From Candidatus Woesearchaeota archaeon (GTDB lineage Archaea; Nanobdellota; Nanobdellia; SCGC-AAA011-G17; GW2011-AR17): a stretch of DNA of 19,994 nucleotides. This document shows, piece after piece, positions 13,804 to 19,836 of the stretch. Numbering within the stretch: position 1 is the stretch's first letter; the number at the start of each line of letters is the position of its first letter. Where the stretch lies: contig SICW01000006.1 of assembly GCA_009691355.1 (NCBI GenBank), positions 1-19,994 of the forward strand, in the 5' to 3' direction. The translations under genes were made by a program, and so were the position numbers. The notes beneath the pieces were generated by a model. The model searched no databases. It was not told where the DNA came from and worked only from the letters and a program-made list of their open reading frames with translations.

Positions 13804-13822
13804 CCCTACTTCATTTTTAGGG
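13804..13822. terminator. Weak hairpin between convergent genes
   Basis: CCCTA (13804-13808) pairs with TAGGG (13818-13822) around a T-rich loop, exactly between the stop codons of the kinase-like gene and the convergent lipoprotein gene. The stem is short, so a terminator role is tentative. Confidence 0.25.
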
Positions 13823-14380
13823 TTTATGTAAAGTAAATGTTCCACTGACTGTTTCACCAATGCTTCCAGACAAGGTAAAAGATGAACTGGGTGAAAACAT
13901 ACCTGACATTGGTATGGGTAAACTACCTTCACTATAATACCATTTTCCAGTAAAATACCCACTGGAGTCTACGTTGCCAGTGAATAAACCATCTGGATCA
14001 GTAACATATCCATTTGTCACTGTAAATGTTCCAGAGCTAGTAGCAGTACCAAGCGGTGATACCGTTTGACCAGTCCCGGAATAGGTGCCGTCATAACCCT
14101 CACCATTTTCAGCATCATCTTCGCAACTCCATGATACACAAAGAATAGAGCATACTACTTGATAGGAAGAGTTCATACCCTCAGTTTGAGAATCGAAAAA
14201 AGCTGAGTCTGGAGTGTAGGCGTAGCCGTACTCATTTCCTGCTTCATCCTTGTCAGCACATCCTCCCTGTTCAACTTCTTGGAAAGAATAATGGTCACCT
14301 GTCATGAAATCAGTAACTTCTATCATGTTACTTACAAACCATCCCTGATTCTGGTGGCATTGCTCCGTCTTCTGATTCAT
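13817..14380 (-). CDS. C-terminal part of an interrupted lipoprotein gene (beta-rich, secreted-type)
   Basis: A 187-residue frame in the same reading frame as the lipoprotein start at 14584, separated from it only by a TAG codon and one sense codon. It has no signal peptide or promoter of its own, so it is best read as the continuation of that protein. Residues 1-85 hold several cysteines (C8, C41, and C78, C82, C87 or nearby). The last 100 residues are Gly/Ser/Thr-rich strand repeats (GTYSGTG, SGTFTV, DGLFTGNVDSSGYFTGKWYY, VSGTFTL), like beta-sandwich domains of surface proteins. The composition is more GC-rich and Ser/Gly-rich than neighbouring genes, which may signal transfer or just a secreted repeat protein. 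Confidence 0.6.
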   Translation of the reverse strand: MNQKTEQCHQNQGWFVSNMIEVTDFMTGDHYSFQEVEQGGCADKDEAGNEYGYAYTPDSAFFDSQTEGMNSSYQVVCSILCVSWSCEDDAENGEGYDGTYSGTGQTVSPLGTATSSGTFTVTNGYVTDPDGLFTGNVDSSGYFTGKWYYSEGSLPIPMSGMFSPSSSFTLSGSIGETVSGTFTLHKP

Positions 14381-14383
14381 GGT

Positions 14384-14584
14384 CTATTTACATTCGAGGA
14401 GAGTTATCGACACTTGACTATCTGATCCCTCAGAGGTTATCACTTTATCTTTCCACTCTGCAAGTGTCCCGCCTTCTTCCAGGACATATCTATCTTCAGA
14501 GCCAGTGAGATCATTAAGAAAGCAACCTGAAACGGAAATAGCTCCTATCAAAACAGCAAGGATAAGCTTTTCCAAAGAGTGCAT
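14384..14584 (-). CDS. Lipoprotein N-terminal part, interrupted by in-frame TAG
   Basis: A 66-residue frame with a classical lipoprotein signal peptide: a short basic start (MHSLEK), a hydrophobic core (LILAVLIGAIS) and the lipobox VSGC, making C21 the likely lipidated residue. The rest is acidic and strand-like, ending ITLLECK before the TAG at 14384-14386. Reading on through the TAG gives a coherent mature domain, so the intact gene would be about 255 residues and surface-anchored. The promoter is intact: TTTATAAA, 31 bases upstream, shared with the divergent malic enzyme gene. Confidence 0.6.
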   Translation of the reverse strand: MHSLEKLILAVLIGAISVSGCFLNDLTGSEDRYVLEEGGTLAEWKDKVITSEGSDSQVSITLLECK

Positions 14585-14607
14585 AGTTCTTTTTTAGTTC
14601 AACAAAG

Positions 14608-14615
14608 TTTATAAA
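14608..14615. promoter_or_regulatory. Palindromic TATA box shared by the lipoprotein and malic enzyme genes
   Basis: TTTATAAA is a perfect palindrome. It lies 30 bases from the malic enzyme ATG (14638, plus) and 31 bases from the lipoprotein ATG (14584, minus). The two start codons are only 53 bases apart and no second box is visible. Confidence 0.65.
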
Positions 14616-14637
14616 TCTACTTTTCTGGAATCACTGT

Positions 14638-15831
14638 ATGGATTACAAAATAGAATCACTACGAATACATGAGGTTCAAAGAGGGAAATTAGCAATTGTC
14701 TCTAAAGTTCCACTCACAAATAAAGAAGAACTTTCTGTTGCATATACTCCAGGTGTTGCTGCTGTTTGCGAAGCTATTGCTCAAGATAAAGAAAAAGTGT
14801 ATACTCATACAATTAAGGCAAATACTGTTGCTGTTATTAGTGATGGAAGTGCTGTTCTAGGACTAGGAAATATTGGAGCTTTTGCTGCGCTTCCTGTGAT
14901 GGAAGGTAAAGCTATTTTGTTTAAGGAGTTCGCAAATATTGATGCCTTTCCGATTTGTCTTGTTTCTCAAGATCCGCGCCTAACTATTCTCACTGTGAAA
15001 AATATTGCTCCGGGATTTGGAGGTATTAATTTGGAAGATATTAAAGCCCCTGAATGTTTTATTATTGAAGAAGCACTGCAGGATATTGGGATACCTGTGA
15101 TGCATGATGATCAACATGGAACTGCAATTGTTGTGCTTGCTGCACTTATCAATGCACTCAAAGTTAAGAAAAAAAATATTTCTGAAACACGCATTGTGAT
15201 TAATGGAGCTGGATCTGCAGGTATTGCTGTGACAAAACTATTATTATCTTATGGTGGAAATGGAACGTATATTACTGTATGCGATACAAAAGGAATGATT
15301 TACTTTGGGAGAGAAGACTTTTCTAATAATCCTCAAAAAGGAGAAATGAGTATGAAAACAAATACTTCCAGGAAAAAAGGGGATCTTGCTGAAGCTTTGA
15401 AGGGAGCAGATATTTTTATTGGTGTTTCTAAAAAAGACCTCGTCACAAAAGAAATGGTGCAGAGTATGGCAAAACACCCTGTAATTATTGCTATGGCGAA
15501 TCCTGATCCCGAAATTCTTCCTGCTGATGCAAAAGAAGCAGGAGCATACATTATTGCTACAGGTAGAAGTGATTTTCCTAATCAAGTGAATAATGCTTTG
15601 GCCTTTCCAGGTATTTTTCGAGGTGCTTTAGATGTGCGTGCAACACGTATTACAGAAAAAATGAAAGTTGCAGCAGCTGAAGCTATTGCTTCTTTGGTTG
15701 AAAAACCTACCCCTCAAGAGATTATTCCTAGTCTTTTGAATAAAGATGTTGCTCCTAAGGTTGCTGGAGCAGTTATGAGAGCTTGGGAAGAAGAAATGAA
15801 ATTGAAAGAAATCGCAGCAGAAACTTTATAA
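14638..15831 (+). CDS. Malic enzyme (NAD(P)-dependent, oxaloacetate-decarboxylating)
   Basis: A 397-residue malic enzyme converting L-malate to pyruvate, CO2 and NAD(P)H in the cytoplasm. The catalytic Tyr is Y36 in SVAYTPGVAAV and the catalytic Lys K91 in EGKAILFKEF. Metal ligands fall in NLEDI (E133, D134) and HDDQHGT (D158). The dinucleotide fold begins at INGAGSAGIAV near residue 190. Length is that of the short prokaryotic form without a phosphotransacetylase-like C-terminal domain. Coenzyme preference cannot be settled by eye. It heads a two-gene operon with the small protein at 15843 and shares its TATA box with the divergent lipoprotein gene. Confidence 0.95.
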   Translation: MDYKIESLRIHEVQRGKLAIVSKVPLTNKEELSVAYTPGVAAVCEAIAQDKEKVYTHTIKANTVAVISDGSAVLGLGNIGAFAALPVMEGKAILFKEFANIDAFPICLVSQDPRLTILTVKNIAPGFGGINLEDIKAPECFIIEEALQDIGIPVMHDDQHGTAIVVLAALINALKVKKKNISETRIVINGAGSAGIAVTKLLLSYGGNGTYITVCDTKGMIYFGREDFSNNPQKGEMSMKTNTSRKKGDLAEALKGADIFIGVSKKDLVTKEMVQSMAKHPVIIAMANPDPEILPADAKEAGAYIIATGRSDFPNQVNNALAFPGIFRGALDVRATRITEKMKVAAAEAIASLVEKPTPQEIIPSLLNKDVAPKVAGAVMRAWEEEMKLKEIAAETL

Positions 15832-15836
15832 AGGAG
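15831..15836 (+). promoter_or_regulatory. Shine-Dalgarno site deciding the start of the 15843 gene
   Basis: AAGGAG overlaps the last base of the malic enzyme stop and sits 6 bases before a GTG at 15843. This points to GTG rather than the ATG at 15855. Confidence 0.55.
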
Positions 15837-15842
15837 TTCTTT

Positions 15843-16124
15843 GTGCTTAGATTTATGGATTATTATCTCCTCACATATAAAAGAATAGAAGATGCTGTTT
15901 TTAGAGATGGGAACGTTTTTTCACCTGATACCACTAGTTACAATTTTATTGTTCCCTCTACAGCTGATATTGCTGTTCTTGAAAAAAACATACAACCATG
16001 GCTTACTGCTTTAGGTTTAGATAGACAAGAGCTTTTCCTTTCTCTTGCATTGAATCTTAGATTTTCTGGAGTCACAACTGTGAATCAAGCTGAAAGATAT
16101 CTTGAGAAAAGACTCAGCAATTAA
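15843..16124 (+). CDS. Hypothetical small protein in operon with malic enzyme
   Basis: A 93-residue soluble protein of unknown family, with two likely helical stretches (IAVLEKNIQPWLTALGL and QELFLSLALNLR) and a helical C-terminus (NQAERYLEKRLSN). It follows malic enzyme by 11 bases behind an AAGGAG, so it is translated from the same mRNA. No catalytic or metal motif is visible. The GTG start gives MLRFMDYY; the alternative ATG at 15855 gives MDYYLLTYKR. Its 3' end lies 4 bases from the convergent gene at 16129. Confidence 0.6.
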   Translation: MLRFMDYYLLTYKRIEDAVFRDGNVFSPDTTSYNFIVPSTADIAVLEKNIQPWLTALGLDRQELFLSLALNLRFSGVTTVNQAERYLEKRLSN

Positions 16125-16128
16125 TATT

Positions 16129-16968
16129 TTAAAAAGAATATTTTACTTCTACAGAAAAAGTTTCCCCAGATAAGTTCAGATTTCCTTTTCCTTGAGATTT
16201 TGTTGTCTGTACACTCTTTACTGTCTCTTCTATTTTTACTGGGATTGCTTCTGCTCTATAGCCCCACTCTCCCTGAAGCGTAAAACGACCAAGCTCTAAA
16301 GACGCAAATGCTGAGAGATGAAATAAATATCCAAGACCATAGAAATGCCCTTCTATTTGAGATTTTTCTGCTATTCCAAACTCTTCCTCTACATATTTCG
16401 TTCCAAGAAGATTATACACCTCATTATTTTCTAAAGAAACATCTAAAGATGCAAGGCCATTGATATATGAAACTCCAAAGTGAGGAATAAAACCCAGATG
16501 TATTCTAGACTGGCCATTGTATACTGTAAGAGGAGTGCATTGTGTTCCCAAACTTAGGCTTAGATAGGTATACATTTTGTAGCCCCATTCACCCTCAACT
16601 TCTCCTAAGTCTGTACCTGCATAAGCCACATCTATGGTATCATGATCTTTTTCTACACCAAAAATGGAAGAGGTCCAGTTTACTTCTGTAAGATAGACTA
16701 TTTCTCCAGATTGAAAAGGAGAATTTTTTGGTTCATAGAATACTCTTGCTTGAACATAAGGAATTTTTATTCCTTCTAAGCTAATACTTTCTTCTAGACC
16801 AGTAAGTTGGTCTGTATAAGGTCTACTTAGAAGGTATCTTTCTACGCTTCCCTCTACTGGAGAAATGTCTCTTGAACCAATGCCCAAGCCAGCACTTATA
16901 TCTTGTGCTTGTGCGGAATTTGTACAAAGAAGGTATACTAAAGATAAAAGCGTTGTCTCTGTCTTCAC
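16129..16968 (-). CDS. Secreted beta-barrel-like protein with signal peptide and OMP-type C-terminus
   Basis: A 279-residue protein starting at GTG. It has a Sec-type signal peptide (hydrophobic LLSLVYLLCTNS, likely cut after AQA near residue 21). The mature part is made of alternating-hydrophobicity strands separated by polar loops, for example YVQARVFYEP, SGEIVYLTEVNW, KMYTYLSLSLG, SRIHLGFIPHFGVSY, LASLDVSLEN, LSAFASLELGRFTLQGEWGYRAEA. The last strand is SGETFSVEVKYSF, ending in Phe with aromatic residues at alternate positions, like the C-terminal signal of bacterial outer-membrane proteins. No lipobox is present. A barrel is an inference; a secreted beta-sandwich or S-layer-associated protein is the alternative. 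TTTAAA (16997-17002) lies 34 bases upstream. Confidence 0.55.
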   Translation of the reverse strand: MKTETTLLSLVYLLCTNSAQAQDISAGLGIGSRDISPVEGSVERYLLSRPYTDQLTGLEESISLEGIKIPYVQARVFYEPKNSPFQSGEIVYLTEVNWTSSIFGVEKDHDTIDVAYAGTDLGEVEGEWGYKMYTYLSLSLGTQCTPLTVYNGQSRIHLGFIPHFGVSYINGLASLDVSLENNEVYNLLGTKYVEEEFGIAEKSQIEGHFYGLGYLFHLSAFASLELGRFTLQGEWGYRAEAIPVKIEETVKSVQTTKSQGKGNLNLSGETFSVEVKYSF

Positions 16969-16996
16969 GTTGCTTGCTTCAAATATTCTTTCTTAG

Positions 16997-17002
16997 TTTA
17001 AA
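16997..17002 (-). promoter_or_regulatory. TATA box of the beta-barrel-like gene
   Basis: Minus-strand TTTAAA within CTTTTTAAAC, 34 bases before the GTG at 16968. The spacing is slightly long, so a short leader is possible. Confidence 0.4.
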
Positions 17003-17042
17003 AAGAAATAGTTGCTTGAAAAAGAAAGATACAGTTTAAATT

Positions 17043-17480
17043 TTATAATGACTCATTATATCTTTTCTCTCCAAAGAGAGGTTGTATTCTATCTCCCCAG
17101 GTTCTTCCAATGACACTTGCTTGTAATAGGCCTTCTAAGACATCTTTTCGATGCTCTCTTTTTCCTGTATAGTGGGAAAAACGAAACCTTCCATGCTCTT
17201 CTTCTAAATCAATAATTCCATCATTATAAAAACGTACATGATGTTCAATACTAACACCTGCCTTTCGTACAAGCCCGGCTGTTTGTCCAGGAAAAACTAA
17301 TTGCCAAGGTGTTCTGTAAAAAGAAAACCCTAGGAGTTCATCAAAAAACATTCTTTGGAGAACGCCCACACCACTGTTATCAAAATACCCTAAGGTTACT
17401 TTTGGCTGAGTAAAACCATTGGGATATTTTGTCGTTGCAGAAAGAAAATCCAAGCCCCAATCCATAAAACTTCGTTGCAT
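17043..17480 (-). CDS. Hypothetical soluble protein
   Basis: A 145-residue protein with no recognised family, rich in aromatic residues and basic loops (FRFSHYTGKREHRKD) and with no signal peptide or membrane helix. GVSIEHHVRFYNDGIIDLEEE has a His pair followed by acidic residues, but no defined metal motif. It lies 15 bases downstream of the superoxide dismutase stop and may be the last gene of that operon. Neither a clear Shine-Dalgarno site nor a well-spaced TATA box supports the ATG at 17480; an ATG at 17465 is an alternative. Confidence 0.55.
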   Translation of the reverse strand: MQRSFMDWGLDFLSATTKYPNGFTQPKVTLGYFDNSGVGVLQRMFFDELLGFSFYRTPWQLVFPGQTAGLVRKAGVSIEHHVRFYNDGIIDLEEEHGRFRFSHYTGKREHRKDVLEGLLQASVIGRTWGDRIQPLFGEKRYNESL

Positions 17481-17495
17481 TGTAAAGAAAAAAAA

Positions 17496-18080
17496 TTAAT
17501 GCTGGAAGCGTTTCTCTACTACAGACCAATCAATATTTTTAAAGAAAGTTTCGATGTAATCTGCTTTTTTTAAGTTGTAGTCCACCATGTAGGCATGTTC
17601 AAAGACATCCATAATGAGCAAAGGAATGGTTCCTGCGAGATGGCCTACATCATGTTCATTGATCCAGAGATTAAAAAAACGTTTTCCTTCAGGATCGTAT
17701 GCAAGAATAACCCAACCTATACCTCTCATGGTTCCTACAGCTTTGAATGCTTTCTGCCATTCTTCAAAGGAGCTAAAAGTTTCCATTAATGCTTTTGCTA
17801 AAGAACAATTTAGATCTCCAGCTTTACCACCATTTTTCATGTTGCCAAAGTATAATTCGTGGAGACGCATGCCGTTGAATTCCCAGCCAAACCTTCGTTT
17901 GAGTTCTGCGAATTCTGGAGTTGCAGCTTTTCCTTCTTTGACCATTGCCATCATTGTATCAATGAGTTTGTTGGTGTTTGTGACGTAGCCTTGGTATAAG
18001 GTGAAATGATTTCTTAAAAGAGTATCACTCATACCAGGTGTTCCTATAAGTGCTTCATAGTTTTTTGCTTCGTATACCAT
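17496..18080 (-). CDS. sod: Fe/Mn superoxide dismutase
   Basis: A 194-residue superoxide dismutase converting superoxide to oxygen and hydrogen peroxide. Metal ligands are readable as H25 (RNHFTLYQGYV), H74 (MRLHELYF), and D158 and H162 (MDVFEHAY). The NEHDVGHLAG region replaces the usual WEHAYY-side context one step earlier. In the ligand-1 helix the family normally has H-x3-H-x3-Y; here the helix is one residue shorter and the second His is a Tyr. Whether metal is Fe or Mn cannot be told by eye. It starts 1 base after the stop of the peroxiredoxin gene with a weak AGGA upstream, so superoxide and peroxide removal are made from one mRNA. Confidence 0.92.
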   Translation of the reverse strand: MVYEAKNYEALIGTPGMSDTLLRNHFTLYQGYVTNTNKLIDTMMAMVKEGKAATPEFAELKRRFGWEFNGMRLHELYFGNMKNGGKAGDLNCSLAKALMETFSSFEEWQKAFKAVGTMRGIGWVILAYDPEGKRFFNLWINEHDVGHLAGTIPLLIMDVFEHAYMVDYNLKKADYIETFFKNIDWSVVEKRFQH

Positions 18081-18081
18081 C

Positions 18082-18645
18082 TTATATCTTTCCTACCAAG
18101 TCTAAGCTGGGTTTTAATGTTTTACTTCCTGGTTCCCAATTCACTGGACAGACTTCTCCACCGTGTTCTGCAACGAATTTTGCAGCGTGGATTTTTCGTA
18201 CCAATTCTTTACAAGATCGTCCAATAGAGTTATCATGTACTTCATATGCTTTTAAAATTCCTTTTGGATCAATCAAAAATGTTCCTCTTACAGAAATACC
18301 TTCTCCCTCAATATAGGTACCGTATGCTCTACATACATTTCCTGTTGGATCTGCAAGCATAGGAAACTTTACTTTTTTAATCGTTGGAGAGTTATCATGC
18401 CAAGCTTTGTGCACGAAGTGTGTGTCTGTGCTTACAGAAATTACTTCTGCACCTAATTTTTTTATCTCTGTATAATGATCTGCAAGCTCTCCCAATTCTG
18501 TTGGACAGATAAAAGTAAAGTCTGCAGGGTAGAAAAATAATACGACCCACTTGCCTTTGTAATCACTTAAGCTTATTGTCTTAATTTCGTCGTTTATGTA
18601 TGCCTTTTCTTTAAAATCTGGTGCTTTTTCGTTTATTGTTACCAT
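18082..18645 (-). CDS. Two-Cys peroxiredoxin, AhpC/Prx1 type
   Basis: A 187-residue typical two-Cys peroxiredoxin. The peroxidatic Cys is C47 in ADFTFICPTEL and the resolving Cys is C166 in GGEVCPVNW. SVSTDTHFVHKAWH and VRGTFLIDPKG are family segments. It reduces the peroxide that the downstream superoxide dismutase produces; the likely electron source is a thioredoxin-like system or, given the operon, possibly the upstream ferredoxin (inference). The frame is open further upstream to 18720, but GGAGGA (18651-18656) ends 5 bases before the ATG at 18645 and fixes this start. It lies 23 bases after the ferredoxin stop. Confidence 0.95.
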   Translation of the reverse strand: MVTINEKAPDFKEKAYINDEIKTISLSDYKGKWVVLFFYPADFTFICPTELGELADHYTEIKKLGAEVISVSTDTHFVHKAWHDNSPTIKKVKFPMLADPTGNVCRAYGTYIEGEGISVRGTFLIDPKGILKAYEVHDNSIGRSCKELVRKIHAAKFVAEHGGEVCPVNWEPGSKTLKPSLDLVGKI

Positions 18646-18650
18646 TTGTT

Positions 18651-18656
18651 TCCTCC
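18651..18656 (-). promoter_or_regulatory. Shine-Dalgarno site of the AhpC-type peroxiredoxin
   Basis: Minus-strand GGAGGA, 5 bases before the ATG at 18645. It rules out the longer upstream frame as the start. Confidence 0.65.
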
Positions 18657-18668
18657 GAATAATAAATA

Positions 18669-18920
18669 TTAAATTTTTCTTTTGCCGTTTTCTTCTACGT
18701 GAATACAATTCACTGGGCAAGACTCTGCAGCTTCAATATTACCTTGTTCTGCATCAAGTTCTAATTCGTAGAGTTCATTTTCGAGCTTTTTTGCTCCGAC
18801 TAAATCAGCCTTATTATCCTTATTCATGATCCAGAATTTTGGAGCTATTGCTTCACATGCACAACAGCCTATACAGATATTTCTTTCATGAATTACTTTG
18901 ATGGGTTTATCATCTGCCAT
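18669..18920 (-). CDS. Single-cluster [4Fe-4S] ferredoxin
   Basis: An 83-residue ferredoxin carrying one 4Fe-4S cluster. Ligands are C16, C19 and C22 (CIGCCAC) and the distal C68 in ESCPVNC; C20 and C72 are extra and could form a disulfide. The acidic middle part is typical of electron-transfer partners. As first gene of the Fd-Prx-SOD operon it may deliver electrons to peroxide reduction, or simply share stress regulation. The promoter TTTATAAA lies 31 bases upstream of the ATG. Confidence 0.93.
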   Translation of the reverse strand: MADDKPIKVIHERNICIGCCACEAIAPKFWIMNKDNKADLVGAKKLENELYELELDAEQGNIEAAESCPVNCIHVEENGKRKI

Positions 18921-18943
18921 GGAAAATTAACCATAGTTGAGGA

Positions 18944-18951
18944 TTTATAAA
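18944..18951 (-). promoter_or_regulatory. TATA box of the Fd-Prx-SOD operon
   Basis: Minus-strand TTTATAAA, 31 bases before the ferredoxin ATG at 18920. It is a perfect palindrome; no plus-strand gene starts at the matching distance. Confidence 0.6.
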
Positions 18952-18966
18952 GTTTCTGCAAGTCTC

Positions 18967-19200
18967 TTAGAGGAATTCCAGATGATTATAACGCTTTATT
19001 TTGAGATCTATGTGAAGGTCTTTTGTCATTGCAAATATATCAGGATGTTCTTCTAACTTTGCAATGTAGCCTTTGCAGAGTCTGGTTTGTTCAAGGAGCC
19101 CAAGAAAGTCTCTATAAGGTACTCTTTCTGTTCTTTCCTTGCTCCATGATAGGGAACTTGCTATCCTTGAAATACTTGCAAAGAAAAAGGTCGCAGTCAA
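18967..19200 (-). CDS. Possible 5'-truncated gene remnant
   Basis: The frame is open for about 77 codons with codon use like the neighbours, and the part from YRDFLGLLEQTRLCKGYIA onward looks like a real helical protein end (LHIDLKIKRYNHLEFL). There is no ATG or GTG and only a TTG at 19200, lying inside the opposite-strand gene at 19139. No TATA box or Shine-Dalgarno site fits. It may be a gene fragment or a chance frame; no family is recognised. Confidence 0.25.
   Translation of the reverse strand: MTATFFFASISRIASSLSWSKERTERVPYRDFLGLLEQTRLCKGYIAKLEEHPDIFAMTKDLHIDLKIKRYNHLEFL
19111..19118 (+). promoter_or_regulatory. TATA-like box of the TrmB/PLD-C-like gene
   Basis: TCTATAAG, 28 bases before the TTG at 19139. 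This supports that TTG as the start of a leaderless gene. Confidence 0.4.
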
Positions 19201-19522
19201 AATCCTTACCCGTGTGGATATGATCTCGCAAGAAAAAGTCTCCCAACTATTAGAAAAGAATACCTACCTTGGCTGGGATGCATTCCAGATTAAACACTGT
19301 GAACATCCTCTGCGAGCTTTTCTTATCGATGATAGGCAAGCAATCTTAAAAGAAACACTTTCACCACAGCAGCATAAGGAATTACCCCAAATAGTTTATT
19401 TATATTATACTCTTGAAGATCATGAATGGATTTCCTGGCTGCAAAAAGTCTTTTGGCAATTATGGAATCAGAGTGTGGACGCTGAAAGTAGACTTAAAGC
19501 ACTTAAAGAGATCCATCACTAA
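19139..19522 (+). CDS. TrmB C-terminal / phospholipase D-like domain protein (no HTH)
   Basis: A 127-residue protein, TTG start. It resembles the C-terminal effector or dimer domain of archaeal TrmB-type regulators and PLD-like proteins: an opening helix, VAVKILTRVD, then FQIKHCEHPLRAFLIDDRQAIL, then DHEWISWLQKVFWQLWNQSVDAESRL. In full TrmB proteins a winged-helix DNA-binding domain of about 100 residues comes first. None is readable here in any frame; the in-frame upstream stop is at 19115-19117. So this is either a stand-alone C-terminal domain or a truncated regulator. A TATA-like box 28 bases before the TTG favours a complete short gene. Confidence 0.6.
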   Translation: MLHDRELAILEILAKKKVAVKILTRVDMISQEKVSQLLEKNTYLGWDAFQIKHCEHPLRAFLIDDRQAILKETLSPQQHKELPQIVYLYYTLEDHEWISWLQKVFWQLWNQSVDAESRLKALKEIHH

Positions 19523-19552
19523 AAATATGCATACTCCAAGATCAAAAAGCTT

Positions 19553-19558
19553 TTTAAG
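19553..19558 (+). promoter_or_regulatory. TATA-like box of the 19582 gene
   Basis: TTTAAG within CTTTTTAAGG, 29 bases before the ATG at 19582. A second TTTAAA directly before the ATG is too close to act as the box. Confidence 0.45.
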
Positions 19559-19581
19559 GAAAATAGAGTGTTTATTTAAAA

Positions 19582-19836
19582 ATGCAGGTGAATTTAAGTT
19601 TTGATACGGAAAGTGAGAAAGTAGATAATCTCAAGAAACTTGTTGAGGCATTAGAACAGCTTATTGCAAGTAGAGAAGGAAGAACATACCAAGCAGGACA
19701 GAAACAAACAAGTACGGTTGCTGCACCTGTGGAACCAAAACCAGTAAACTCACAAACTGCAGGTGGATGTCGTGTCATCCCATATGAGGATATGTCTGGA
19801 AAGATGGCAAATATTTTTTCTGGTGGAAGAGCTTAA
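19582..19836 (+). CDS. Hypothetical small protein with N-terminal strand-helix and flexible middle
   Basis: An 84-residue protein with no recognised family. It starts with a strand (MQVNLSFDT) and a charged helix with coiled-coil character (KVDNLKKLVEALEQLIAS). A Pro/Thr/Ala-rich flexible linker (about 38-58) follows, then a conserved-looking tail GGCRVIPYEDMSGKMANIF. This strand-helix, linker, short motif layout is typical of small adaptor proteins, but no partner is suggested. The stop codon overlaps the end of the convergent TPR gene by 4 bases. Confidence 0.5.
   Translation: MQVNLSFDTESEKVDNLKKLVEALEQLIASREGRTYQAGQKQTSTVAAPVEPKPVNSQTAGGCRVIPYEDMSGKMANIFSGGRA

Noticed and set aside
14384..14386. 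TAG as a globally reassigned (pyrrolysine) codon
   Set aside because: TAG ends twy1 and the 12503 gene at natural family ends or compact gene boundaries, so it works as a stop here; only local readthrough or mutation remains open.
15244..15585. Antisense frames of 72 to 113 codons inside malic enzyme
   Set aside because: The plus strand codes for a clear enzyme there; the antisense proteins have no family features and no promoter.
18646..18720. Longer N-terminus for the AhpC-type peroxiredoxin, overlapping the ferredoxin
   Set aside because: The extra residues (RRRKRQKKN...) are not family-like and GGAGGA sits right before the ATG at 18645.
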